From CAWGAJ01 sp963820545 (GTDB taxonomy: Bacteria > Planctomycetota > Planctomycetia > Pirellulales > Thermoguttaceae): a stretch of 64,000 nucleotides of DNA. The notes beneath the pieces were generated by a model that did not search any database, had not been told where the DNA came from, and saw nothing but the letters and a program-made list of their open reading frames with translations. This document shows positions 25,502-33,500 of the stretch, one piece after another. Position 1 is the stretch's first letter. Every line of letters begins with the position of its first letter. Location: the NCBI GenBank assembly GCA_963820545.1, contig CAWGAJ010000001.1, forward strand, positions 1,674,001 to 1,738,000, given 5' to 3'. The translations under genes and the position numbers were made by a program.

Positions 25502-28500
25502 ATGACGTTAGAGGCTAGTATTCGGCAACTGCTGGGATGGTCATATATTTTGCTGGGAGTGTTAATGCTTGCCCGCTGCGCCCAAGCCAGTCCGCCGGGA
25601 ACGGGCTGGGGATTGCTCTACGCCGACGAGTTCGGCGGCAACAGCGTGGATACGATGAAATGGGGAACGATGTATCCATGGGGAAGTCATACACATAATC
25701 ATGATGCCTATATGCTGCCGCAAAATCTCAGCGAATCCAATGGCATTTTGACCGAAACGGCCATACGCGAAACAGCCCCCGACGGCAAACCTTTCACTTC
25801 AGGAATGATAACAACTGGCAACATATTCTCGTACACTTATGGGTATGCCGAGGCGCGCATCAAGCTGCCTTCCCGGCTTGGCTCCTGGCCGGCATTCTGG
25901 GGATTGTACACCGGCTGGCCGCCCGAGTCGGACATCATGGAATTCCCCTGCTTTACCAGCGGCGATGACTTTACGAATTACAACGTCGCCTACCACTACA
26001 ATCTTCCCAATCCCCCCGGCGGAAATTCATCCTACGCCGGCTGGACGGATCCCTCGGGGGTCGGCGATCTGAGAACAACTTACCACACTTACGGCATGGA
26101 ATGGTCCTCGACTAATATCAAATACTATTTCGATGGTAGCTTGATGTGGAACATCACCGACACGGCCGCCATCGCTCAGATGGGATACATGTATCTGATC
26201 CTCAATTACGCCGTCGGCAACCTGGACTCCACACATGGCTGGCCGGGAACGCCTAACACCACGCTCTGGCCCGTCGGCGCCACCGATACAACCCAAATCG
26301 ATTGGGTCCGCGTGTGGAAAAACGCCAGCTCATATCCCGCCTCGACCACCTGGACAAACGCCAGTGGCGGATCGTGGGACACCTCGTCCAACTGGTCGGC
26401 CGGGTCGCCGCAATTGAACACGCAAACGGCCACCTTCGGCTCGGTCGCCGCCAGCAACGTGACGGTGGATTGGGGCAATTCCCGCACCGTAGGCGGACTG
26501 GTCTTCAACTCTTCGGTAAATTACACCTTGGGCAGCGGCAACGATAGCATTATGTTGACCAGCACCACTCCTATCACCAGCGAACAACCTAATAGCAATA
26601 CGATACTAATCGATGCCAGCAGCGCCACGGGCAGCAGTCCGAATATCATCAATTCCCGTCTGGAATTGTACAATAACGTCACCATACGTTCGCCTAATAA
26701 ACCGATGACCATAAACGGTCCGATTACCGGCCTGGGCTCTTTGCGCATCGACTCGGGCCAGATCATCTTAAACAACTCGGTCACCTACAGCGGCTCGACC
26801 ACGATCGCCGGTGGAACCTTGAAACTTGGCGCATCACCGGTCACGGTTGCCCATCGCTGGAGCTTCAACAACAGTTTGACCGATTCCGTAGGCGGCAGCA
26901 ACGCAACCATTGTCGACGTGGGCGCAAATAACGTCACACTCGGGTCCACCGAGGCCACGCTGGCGGGCGGCGCAAGGGACTCATCCGACTACATCCGCCT
27001 AGGCTCGAACCTGCTCCCGGACGCGAATGCACCCATAGCTCTCGAGTTTTGGGCCACGCCAAAGAGCATACAGAACTGGAGCCGAATATTCGACTTTGGC
27101 TCCGGCACCACTGAGAATCTATTTATGAGTTGGACAAAAGACATCAACCAGCATGCGGACCGGGTGGAATGGCTAGACGCCGAAACGAATACATCGGACA
27201 ATACCAACCAGCCCTACAATCCAAACACCGAATACCATATCGTCATGGTGCTTCGTCCGCTGGGCAGTTCCACGGAGGTCACGTGGTATTCCGCTCCCTC
27301 GGGCAGCGCCAACCTGGGTCCCGCCAAAGGCTCCTTCATCACCACCCCCATCACCGGCAACACCCTGGCAAGTTTTCTCGATAGCGAAGACAACCTCGGC
27401 CGCTCATTCTATTCAGATAACACGGCGAACGCCAGTTACGACGAAGTGCGTTTTTGGAACGGGCCGATTAACTCGACCATCCTGGAAATCCTGCAGGATG
27501 CCGGTCCCGACGCCGATCTAAACTCCTTGAATATCGGCTTGGCGGGCGGCGAGCTGCCTACAACCACTGCCGTGAATATAACCGGCAGCGGAGCAACGCT
27601 GGATCTGAACGGCATCTGCCAGACGATAGGTTCGCTGTCGGGCGTGGCCGGCAGTTCCGTGCTACTAGGCTCCGGCGTCCTCACTACCGGCGGCAATAAC
27701 ACTTCCACTACCTTCTCTGGCATTATTTCCGGCTCTGGTGGCCTGACCAAAACCGGCAGCGGCATCTTCACCATTAGTGGCGCTAATACTTATGGCGGCA
27801 CGACCACGATTAGCTCCGGCGTCCTCAAAACCGGCGCAATCAACGCCCTTCCCAGCGGCAGCGGAAAAGGAAATGTATCTATTGCCCTTGGCGCCATCCT
27901 GGACTTGGGCAGTTATAGCCAAACCGTCAACGGGCTTACAGGAAACGGCACGGTCGACAATACCGGAGGCGGCAATCCTTTGCTGACCGTGGGCGCTAAT
28001 GACGTTAACTCGACGTTCAATGGAGTGGTCCAAAATACTTCCGGCAGTATGGGATTGGCCAAAATCGGCACTGGTGTAATTACTCTTACCGGAACAAATA
28101 GCTATGGCGGAACGACCTCCGTGCTCGGTGGGGTGTTGGAAATAAAAAACGCTTCGGCTTTGGGCAACACTTCGGCAGGCACGACCGTGGAAAATGGCGC
28201 TAGTTTGCACATCAACATACCCTTGAACATCGGCAATGAGGCGCTCTCGCTAAAAGGCGTCGGCGATGGCAGCGGGGCGTTACGCATCGGCGGAACCAGT
28301 ACGGTAAACTACGGCGGGGCGGTCAATCTGGCGGATGCAGCCTTGATTAAAGTTGATGCGGATTCGCTGCTCAACTTTACCAACGCTTCCGGCATTACCG
28401 GATCAAATAAGGATTTGACATTCATTATTGATGAAGGGGCAATTGCCGCTGTAACTGGAATTCTGGACTTGGGTAGCGGCAATTTGACCAAGGAAAACAG

Positions 28501-28921
28501 CGGCAACTTGATCCTTAGCGGCAGTTCTGTTTCCATCGGTTCGGTCGCACTCGCCGGCGGATCGCTGGAGGTGGATTCCGTGGCGGCGTCGGTGCTCGAT
28601 ATAACTGGCAGTGGCAAGTTGGCCGTGGGCAACGGGTCGACCGCCGCCTCGCTGACGGTCAATTCCATCAACGTCGGCTCGTTATATATCGGCCCCGGCG
28701 CAAAACTGGCCGTCCGGGCCGTTGCTCTCGGAGAGCCTTTGGCCGACCCCTCCCAAATGCAAGCCGTGCCCGAACCAGCCACTTGGATTTGCACTCTTAT
28801 GGCGGCAATTGCTTTATTATGCTGGAGATGGCGCAACCACGCCGCAAATCCGCATTTCTCACCAACGTGTAGGGTGGGTCAAGCAAACCGTTTTCTTGGT
28901 GGGACTTCGGTCGCAGATTGA
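25502..28921 (+). CDS. Large secreted GH16-type glycanase with LamG, autotransporter repeats and PEP-CTERM
   Basis: The 1,139-residue protein begins with a signal peptide (to about residue 30) and then a GH16 beta-glucanase domain (residues 33-285). That domain has the active site E142-S-D144-I-M-E147 and the surrounding AEARIKLPSRLGSWPAFWG. A region around 450-660 resembles a LamG/concanavalin fold. Residues 680-1000 hold autotransporter-associated beta-strand repeats (SGSGGLTKTGSG, GANTYGGTT). The end is a PEP-CTERM signal (AVPEPATW, helix, RWR). A tail of about 20 residues beyond the PEP-CTERM basic cluster is coded by the repeat starting at 28,851. AAGGAG supports the start. It probably degrades an external beta-glucan or galactan while sorted to the surface. 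Confidence 0.82.
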   Translation: MTLEASIRQLLGWSYILLGVLMLARCAQASPPGTGWGLLYADEFGGNSVDTMKWGTMYPWGSHTHNHDAYMLPQNLSESNGILTETAIRETAPDGKPFTSGMITTGNIFSYTYGYAEARIKLPSRLGSWPAFWGLYTGWPPESDIMEFPCFTSGDDFTNYNVAYHYNLPNPPGGNSSYAGWTDPSGVGDLRTTYHTYGMEWSSTNIKYYFDGSLMWNITDTAAIAQMGYMYLILNYAVGNLDSTHGWPGTPNTTLWPVGATDTTQIDWVRVWKNASSYPASTTWTNASGGSWDTSSNWSAGSPQLNTQTATFGSVAASNVTVDWGNSRTVGGLVFNSSVNYTLGSGNDSIMLTSTTPITSEQPNSNTILIDASSATGSSPNIINSRLELYNNVTIRSPNKPMTINGPITGLGSLRIDSGQIILNNSVTYSGSTTIAGGTLKLGASPVTVAHRWSFNNSLTDSVGGSNATIVDVGANNVTLGSTEATLAGGARDSSDYIRLGSNLLPDANAPIALEFWATPKSIQNWSRIFDFGSGTTENLFMSWTKDINQHADRVEWLDAETNTSDNTNQPYNPNTEYHIVMVLRPLGSSTEVTWYSAPSGSANLGPAKGSFITTPITGNTLASFLDSEDNLGRSFYSDNTANASYDEVRFWNGPINSTILEILQDAGPDADLNSLNIGLAGGELPTTTAVNITGSGATLDLNGICQTIGSLSGVAGSSVLLGSGVLTTGGNNTSTTFSGIISGSGGLTKTGSGIFTISGANTYGGTTTISSGVLKTGAINALPSGSGKGNVSIALGAILDLGSYSQTVNGLTGNGTVDNTGGGNPLLTVGANDVNSTFNGVVQNTSGSMGLAKIGTGVITLTGTNSYGGTTSVLGGVLEIKNASALGNTSAGTTVENGASLHINIPLNIGNEALSLKGVGDGSGALRIGGTSTVNYGGAVNLADAALIKVDADSLLNFTNASGITGSNKDLTFIIDEGAIAAVTGILDLGSGNLTKENSGNLILSGSSVSIGSVALAGGSLEVDSVAASVLDITGSGKLAVGNGSTAASLTVNSINVGSLYIGPGAKLAVRAVALGEPLADPSQMQAVPEPATWICTLMAAIALLCWRWRNHAANPHFSPTCRVGQANRFLGGTSVAD

Positions 28922-29021
28922 ATGCTCACCATCGTACAGGCTTTAAATTATAGATCGATCAGTTTGCGCCGACCCACCAATAACTTGCGCGACTTTGTCC
29001 CACCCTACGGTGAGAAATGCG
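28851..29021. repeat. Inverted repeat overlapping the GH16 stop codon
   Basis: CGCATTTCTCACC and GTAGGGTGGG (28,851-28,878) are repeated inverted at 28,999-29,021. The left arm provides the last 24 codons of the GH16 gene; the right arm lies 28 bases from the end of pcm. Between the arms are further GGTGGG/CCCACC words. It may serve as a shared 3' structure of the two converging genes. Confidence 0.65.
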
Positions 29022-29049
29022 GGCTAAGCTTGAATCCCTGATTGAAAGT

Positions 29050-29700
29050 CTATTCGTCCGACCAGCCTTGCGCTCCGATCAGGGGCACAAAACGGCAGCC
29101 GGTGAGAACGGTTATTTTCGCGACGCCGGATACTTTCTTTATTGCCTGGAGATTTTGATGTTCGTAACCACCGATGGGTATGACGATCAAGCCGCCCTCG
29201 CAAAGTTGATCGAACAAAGCCCGGGGGCAGCGTTCGGCCATGGCCGTGACAATAATTCCGTCGAAAGGCGCTTGTTCCGGCCAGCCTAAGGTACCGTCGC
29301 CCACTTGTAAGCGGACGTTCTCATAGCCCAAGCCGCGCAGAGTGTCCCCGGCTTTCATGGAGAGTTCGGCAATGCGTTCGATGCTAAATACTTCCCGGGC
29401 AAGTTCCGCCAAGATGGCGGTTTGATATCCGCTGCCCGTGCCCACCTCCAAAACTTTTTCCTTGCCGCTTAGTTCCAAGGCCTCGGTCATCAAGGCCACG
29501 ATATACGGCTGGCTGATGGTTTGGCCGCAGTCGATGCTCAGCGCCGATCGGCATAGGCCTCGTCGCGGCACTCGGCCGGAACGAATCGTTCCCGGGGAAT
29601 TTTGCTCATCGCCGCAAGCACGCGCGGATCGGCAATGCCGCGCGCGCAACTGCCGGCGAAGCATATTGATTTTGGCTGCTTCCAGATCAACCTCAGACAT
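29050..29700 (-). CDS. pcm: Protein-L-isoaspartate O-methyltransferase (two compensating frameshifts)
   Basis: The enzyme repairs isoaspartyl residues in aged proteins using S-adenosylmethionine. Clear motifs are SIDCGQTISQPYIVALMTEAL, VLEVGTGSGYQTAILAEL (SAM motif I) and FDGIIVTAM. Start chosen at Met20 of the longer frame (MSEVDLEAAKINMLRRQL, ATG at 29,700). Between RQLRAR and LSIDCGQ about 33 residues are out of frame. The right sequence (GIADPRVLAAMSKIPRERFV) is in another frame, consistent with a 2-base loss in a GCGCGC run near 29,637-29,650 and a 1-base loss near 29,545. The gene is followed closely by recJ upstream on the same strand. Confidence 0.88.
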   Translation of the reverse strand: MSEVDLEAAKINMLRRQLRARHCRSARACGDEQNSPGTIRSGRVPRRGLCRSALSIDCGQTISQPYIVALMTEALELSGKEKVLEVGTGSGYQTAILAELAREVFSIERIAELSMKAGDTLRGLGYENVRLQVGDGTLGWPEQAPFDGIIVTAMAERCPRALFDQLCEGGLIVIPIGGYEHQNLQAIKKVSGVAKITVLTGCRFVPLIGAQGWSDE

Positions 29701-29738
29701 GTCCTTACTCTTCAATCCCCTGATCCCTGATCCCTCAG

Positions 29739-30983
29739 CTAGAATTTCGCCCGCCAATCGACCAGGTGCAGTTCCACGTTATGTCGGCCGCGAAAGGTGT
29801 TGATCACCGGACGAAAGGCAATGTCAATCGGTCCGTCCAAGGCGGTCATTTGCTCCAGCCATTCGCCGCCGCCAAAGGCCACGGCCCGAAAGGTTATGCC
29901 GTATTGCGTGAGTTTCAGCGCCAGATGATGGCCGCCGTTGCCGATCGTGCGCGGCGGCTCGGCCAAGGTGACCTCGCTGGTGCACAACAGCGGCCGGACA
30001 TTGGCCGGACCAAAAGGCGCCAAACGCTCGATCTGCTCCACGGCCTGGAGCGTGAACGCGCTTAAAGGCGATTCGGCGTCGATGAGCAACTCGCCTTCCC
30101 GGGGCACGGCGCCCAACTCGGCCGCCGCCGCCTCGCAAAAGGCCGCCCGGAACCCGGGAAACTTGTCTTCTTCGATCTTCAATCCGGCCGCCATGGCATG
30201 ACCGCCGTGGGAAAGCAGAAACTCGTCGCAAGCCTGCAAGGCCGCGTGTAAATCGAACCCGGGCACGCTCCGCGCCGAACCGATCCCGGGCTTCACACCC
30301 ATTGAATCCCAGGCCACCAGCACCACCGGCCGATGAAATTTATCGGCCAAGCGGCCGGCCACTATTCCGATCACGCCCGGATGCCAGCCGCGCTCGGCCA
30401 GCACCAGCGCCGGTTGCGAGTCCAGATTGGATTGCTCCTTGACCTGTTTCGTGGCGGCAAGCTGGATGCTCCGTTCCAGCGATTGCCGGGTGCTGTTGAG
30501 TTCGTCGATATATTGGGCCAGTTCCTTGGCCCGCTCCGGCCGATCGGTCACCAGCAGTTCCACGGCCAATTGCGGTTGTCCCAAACGTCCCGCCGCGTTC
30601 AGTCGCGGGGCCAGGGTAAAGGCCAAATCGTCGCTGTCCAGGCACTGCTTGCCGTCGATTCCGGCAACTTGCATTAAAGTGGCCATGCCCAGCGTCGGAC
30701 GCCGCGCAAGACTGACCAGGCCATGGCGGACCAACACGCGGTTCTCGTCGACCAACGGCACCACGTCGGCCACGGTTCCCAGCGCGGCCAGGCCCACTGC
30801 CTGGAGCAAAAAATCTTTCATGCGATCGCCGACCTTCTTGGCCCCGCTCGACTGCTGGCAGATCGCCCAGGCCAGCTTGAACGCCACGCCCGATCCGCTT
30901 AAACCGCCAAAGGGATATTCGCTGCCCGGCAGTCGCGGATGGACCACTGCCGCGGCATCGGGCAGTTGCAATTCCCGGCTCAT
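29739..30983 (-). CDS. recJ: RecJ single-strand exonuclease, C-terminal part (frameshifted gene)
   Basis: This frame holds the second half of the RecJ catalytic core and its C-terminal domains. It includes VVHPRLPGSEYPFGGLSGSGVAFKLA, ALGTVADVVPLVDENR, LAPRLNAAGRLGQP, WHPGVIGIVAGRLADKF (motif region) and SHGGHAMAAGLKI, then an OB-like domain ending in HNVELHLVDWRAKF. RecJ degrades single-stranded DNA 5' to 3' in recombination and mismatch repair. The ATG at 30,983 is internal to the gene; the upstream part is in other frames up to 31,482. Confidence 0.9.
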   Translation of the reverse strand: MSRELQLPDAAAVVHPRLPGSEYPFGGLSGSGVAFKLAWAICQQSSGAKKVGDRMKDFLLQAVGLAALGTVADVVPLVDENRVLVRHGLVSLARRPTLGMATLMQVAGIDGKQCLDSDDLAFTLAPRLNAAGRLGQPQLAVELLVTDRPERAKELAQYIDELNSTRQSLERSIQLAATKQVKEQSNLDSQPALVLAERGWHPGVIGIVAGRLADKFHRPVVLVAWDSMGVKPGIGSARSVPGFDLHAALQACDEFLLSHGGHAMAAGLKIEEDKFPGFRAAFCEAAAAELGAVPREGELLIDAESPLSAFTLQAVEQIERLAPFGPANVRPLLCTSEVTLAEPPRTIGNGGHHLALKLTQYGITFRAVAFGGGEWLEQMTALDGPIDIAFRPVINTFRGRHNVELHLVDWRAKF

Positions 30984-31482
30984 GGTGGTCGGTGATAATC
31001 AATTCCACGCCCAGTTGCCGGGCAAGCGCCGCCTCTTCCACGCTGGCGATGCCGCAATCCACGGTCACGATCAAATCCACCTTTTCTGCCGCTTTGGCGC
31101 GGATCATCTCGGCGCTCAGCCCGTAGCCTTCCTCGATGCGGTGCGGAATGTAATAGCTCGGCTCCGCCCCCAGCAGCTTCAGCGCCAGCCAAAGCAGGGC
31201 CGTGCCGGTCATGCCGTCGACGTCGTAATCGCCGTGGATGCAAATCCGCTTGCCCGGCGCAAACCGCCTGGTGAATGCGTTTGGCGGCCTCTTCGCAGCC
31301 CGGCAGCAGTTGCGGATCCCGGAGATCGGTCAACTTGGGATCGAGAAACTCCCGCGCCTTGCGGCCTCGGTCACGCCGCGACTAACTAGCAGTTGCGCCA
31401 CCACGGCTGGAATGCCGGCCGCGCGCCCGAGAGTGCTTATTTGCTCGGGATCGTGACAGTGAATGCGCCATCGCTTGGACAT
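30984..31482 (-). CDS. recJ: RecJ single-strand exonuclease, N-terminal part (broken by at least two frameshifts)
   Basis: The gene starts at ATG 31,482 (MSKRWRIHCHDPEQ, RAAGIPAVVAQLLVSRGVTE). It then jumps frame near 31,360 to FLDPKLTDLRDPQLLPGCEE, and again near 31,265 to GKRICIHGDYDVDGMTGTAL (DHH motif I region) and LIVTVDCGIASVEEA with ITDHHEP (DHH). A third shift near 30,990 joins the C-terminal part. The whole span is 1,744 bases, close to the usual RecJ length, so I read it as one gene with indel errors. Confidence 0.82.
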
Positions 31483-31569
31483 GATTAATAGGGATCAGAG
31501 GTCAGGGAACAGAAAGAAGAATGTCAGTGGTCAAGATTAATTACTAACCGCCATCCACTAACCACTATC

Positions 31570-31734
31570 CTATTTCTTCTTTTCCGTATGTTCAGTGTGT
31601 TTGCGCAGGCGCGGACAGTATTTCTTCAGCGTCAACTTTTCCCCGCCCGGCTTGCGTCGCAGGGTGTAGTTTTGATCGCCTGTCTCTTTACAAACCAGAA
31701 AAACCACCTCCGCCTTCTTTTTGCCTTTGGCCAT
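31570..31734 (-). CDS. rpmG: 50S ribosomal protein L33
   Basis: The 54-residue protein from the ATG at 31,734 matches L33: KKKAEVVFLVCKETGDQNYT, then RRKPGGEKLTLKKYCPRLRK, of the type with only two cysteines rather than four (zinc-free class). An AAAGG site five bases upstream fixes this start; the longer frame from 31,839 reads through a repeat. L33 sits near the E site of the large subunit. No other ribosomal gene is adjacent. Confidence 0.9.
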   Translation of the reverse strand: MAKGKKKAEVVFLVCKETGDQNYTLRRKPGGEKLTLKKYCPRLRKHTEHTEKKK

Positions 31735-31770
31735 AATTGCCTTTCTAAATCTAAAGAACTCTAACAAAAC

Positions 31771-31837
31771 GTACTCCTCACGCTCCGCGTGAGGCTGAAT
31801 CAAACTTACTATACCTCTCGCGGAGCGAGAGGAGTAC
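31771..31837. repeat. Inverted repeat upstream of rpmG
   Basis: Arms of 23 bases (31,771-31,793 and 31,815-31,837) match at 21 positions; the arm includes GTACTCCTC and GCTCCGCG. It lies between rpmG and a CCTGGGAACGAGGT-type word at 31,881-31,894. It may be transcribed as part of the rpmG leader. Confidence 0.7.
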
Positions 31838-32110
31838 ATCCTTATCCCCGTTTTATTAGAACCCTAAATTAAAAAAATACACCTCGTTCCCAGGCGCGGC
31901 CCGGAAACAATACTGCTAAAACGTATTATAGTGTCTTGTTTAAGTATAGAAACCCCTGCCAATTTGCAATTTTTCAGTTGTCAGTTTTCAGTTTACGGTT
32001 TTGTGTTCTTAGTTTTGCGATCTTACTTCATCCTTCATCCCTCATACTTCATCCTTTTACCCCCCCCGCCCCACCTCAGTACGGATTTTATTGAATCTTT
32101 TCTAAAATTG

Positions 32111-32138
32111 TTGACAATCTCGTGTAAAGCGGTAAATT
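32111..32138 (+). promoter_or_regulatory. Candidate promoter of the HAF-repeat gene
   Basis: A perfect TTGACA (32,111-32,116) is followed after 16 bases by TAAATT (32,133-32,138). The implied leader is about 215 bases and contains a hairpin GGCTCGCAGCGAGCC (about 32,248-32,262) and another at 32,325-32,344. The rest of 31,840-32,110 holds only spacer words. Confidence 0.35.
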
Positions 32139-32324
32139 ACTTAAATGTCACCTTTCTCTTATGTGACACATTAAATTAGAGGCAGCGTTCGTACCTCATA
32201 GCCTGACGATCTGAAACCGGGTGTCGTGGGGTACATTCTGACAAGGCTCGCAGCGAGCCGAACGGTGAAGCAAACGCCGGAGATACTCTGGCTTTTGACT
32301 CTCGTTTCCACTTATTAAAAGAAT

Positions 32325-32344
32325 GACGGGCATTCCTGCCCGTC
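32325..32344 (+). promoter_or_regulatory. Hairpin directly before the ribosome-binding site of the HAF gene
   Basis: GACGGGCA and TGCCCGTC are perfect 8-base arms around TTCC. The hairpin ends two bases before AAGGAG, which serves the ATG at 32,360. It could shield or expose the start site, or protect the 5' end. No riboswitch class was recognised. Confidence 0.4.
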
Positions 32345-32359
32345 AAAGGAGATTTCACA

Positions 32360-33445
32360 ATGAACCGACATATATCTTTTCTGGCCGTGCTCATAATATG
32401 CATCTTAGTTTGTAATGTCTCACAAGCGGTCACATACAATGTCACGGACCTGGGCACACTCGGCGGAACGGACAGCAGTGCCCTTGGCATCAACAACAGC
32501 GGACAGGTTGTGGGTTGGGCCAACATAACCGGCGGTGCTGAGCATGCCTTCCTCTACGATGGCTCGAAGATGACCGACCTGGGCACCTTCGGCGGACTGA
32601 CCAGCTATGCCTATGGCATCAACGACAGTGGGCAGGTCGTGGGCATGGCCTATGCCACCGGCTACGCCAATATACGCCCCTTCCTCTACAATGGCTCGAC
32701 GATGACCGACCTGGGCACACTCGGCGGACCGTGGAGCTATGCCTTTGGCATCAACGACAGCGGGCAGGTCGTGGGGAAGGCCTACCCCTCCTACATCAAC
32801 GTTTGGCACGCCTTCCTCTACAACGGCTCGAAAATGATCGACCTGGGGACACCCGACGGAACGGAGAGATGTGCCTATGGCATCAACGACAGCGGGCAGG
32901 TTGTGGGCTATTCCAACACAATCGGCGGTGCTTCGCATGCCTTCCTCTATAATGGCTCGAAGATGACTGACTTGGGGACACTCGGCGGATCGAACAGCGC
33001 TGCCTATGACATCAATGACAGCGGGCAGATTGTGGGCAGTTCCAACACAATCGGCGGTGATTCGCACGCCTTCCTCTACAGCGGCTCGACGATGAACGAC
33101 CTAGGCACTCTCGGCGGAAAGAGTAGCTGTGCCCAGAAAATCAATGCCAGCGGGCAGGTCGTGGGCTATTCCCACACCGGCTACAATTATCACGCCTTCC
33201 TCTACAGTAGTTCGAAGATGATCGACTTGAACACCCTGATCGATCCGCTATCCGGCTGGTCGTTGCAGGGTGCAGGGGACATTAACGACGCCGGGCAAAT
33301 CGTGGGGCATGGCCTTATTGACGGCCAAACCCACGCCTTCCTACTCACGCCCGTGCCCGAACCGTCAACGCTCGCGCTCCTCAGCCCGATACTGCTGGGA
33401 CTTGGCTGGATTCTGTTGATTCGCCGGCGTGAGGCGAAAAGATGA
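32360..33445 (+). CDS. HAF-repeat PEP-CTERM protein
   Basis: The 361-residue protein has a signal peptide (residues 1-23) and six to seven copies of the extracellular HAF repeat. Each copy has the form GINDSGQVVG, then HAFLYNGSKMTDLGTLGG, at a spacing of about 45 residues. It ends with a PEP-CTERM signal (PVPEPSTLALLSP, hydrophobic helix, RRREAKR). HAF-repeat proteins are secreted and of unknown function. AAGGAG seven bases before the ATG is excellent. The repeats are conserved at the DNA level too, which suggests recent duplication. The IS1-like transposon inserted 30 bases past its stop codon. Confidence 0.85.
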   Translation: MNRHISFLAVLIICILVCNVSQAVTYNVTDLGTLGGTDSSALGINNSGQVVGWANITGGAEHAFLYDGSKMTDLGTFGGLTSYAYGINDSGQVVGMAYATGYANIRPFLYNGSTMTDLGTLGGPWSYAFGINDSGQVVGKAYPSYINVWHAFLYNGSKMIDLGTPDGTERCAYGINDSGQVVGYSNTIGGASHAFLYNGSKMTDLGTLGGSNSAAYDINDSGQIVGSSNTIGGDSHAFLYSGSTMNDLGTLGGKSSCAQKINASGQVVGYSHTGYNYHAFLYSSSKMIDLNTLIDPLSGWSLQGAGDINDAGQIVGHGLIDGQTHAFLLTPVPEPSTLALLSPILLGLGWILLIRRREAKR

Positions 33446-33466
33446 GAGTTGAAATTTGTTCAATTT

Positions 33467-33474
33467 GCAATTTG
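33467..33474. repeat. Target-site duplication, left copy
   Basis: GCAATTTG directly left of the transposon and again directly right at 37,948-37,955. Eight bases fits the 8-9 base duplication made by IS1-family transposases. Confidence 0.85.
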
Positions 33475-33500
33475 GGTAGTGTCTTAAGAGTGTGTTGCTA
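33475..33500 (+). repeat. Left terminal inverted repeat of the transposon
   Basis: The 26 bases are an exact reverse complement of 37,922-37,947. The innermost three bases supply the stop codon of the methyltransferase-nuclease gene (TAG on the minus strand at 33,498-33,500), so cargo and transposon end are fitted together. Confidence 0.9.

Noticed and set aside
32200..32344. A cyclic-di-GMP (GEMM) riboswitch before the HAF gene
   Set aside because: GCAAACGCC resembles part of that motif, but the second half and the tetraloop/receptor arrangement are absent.
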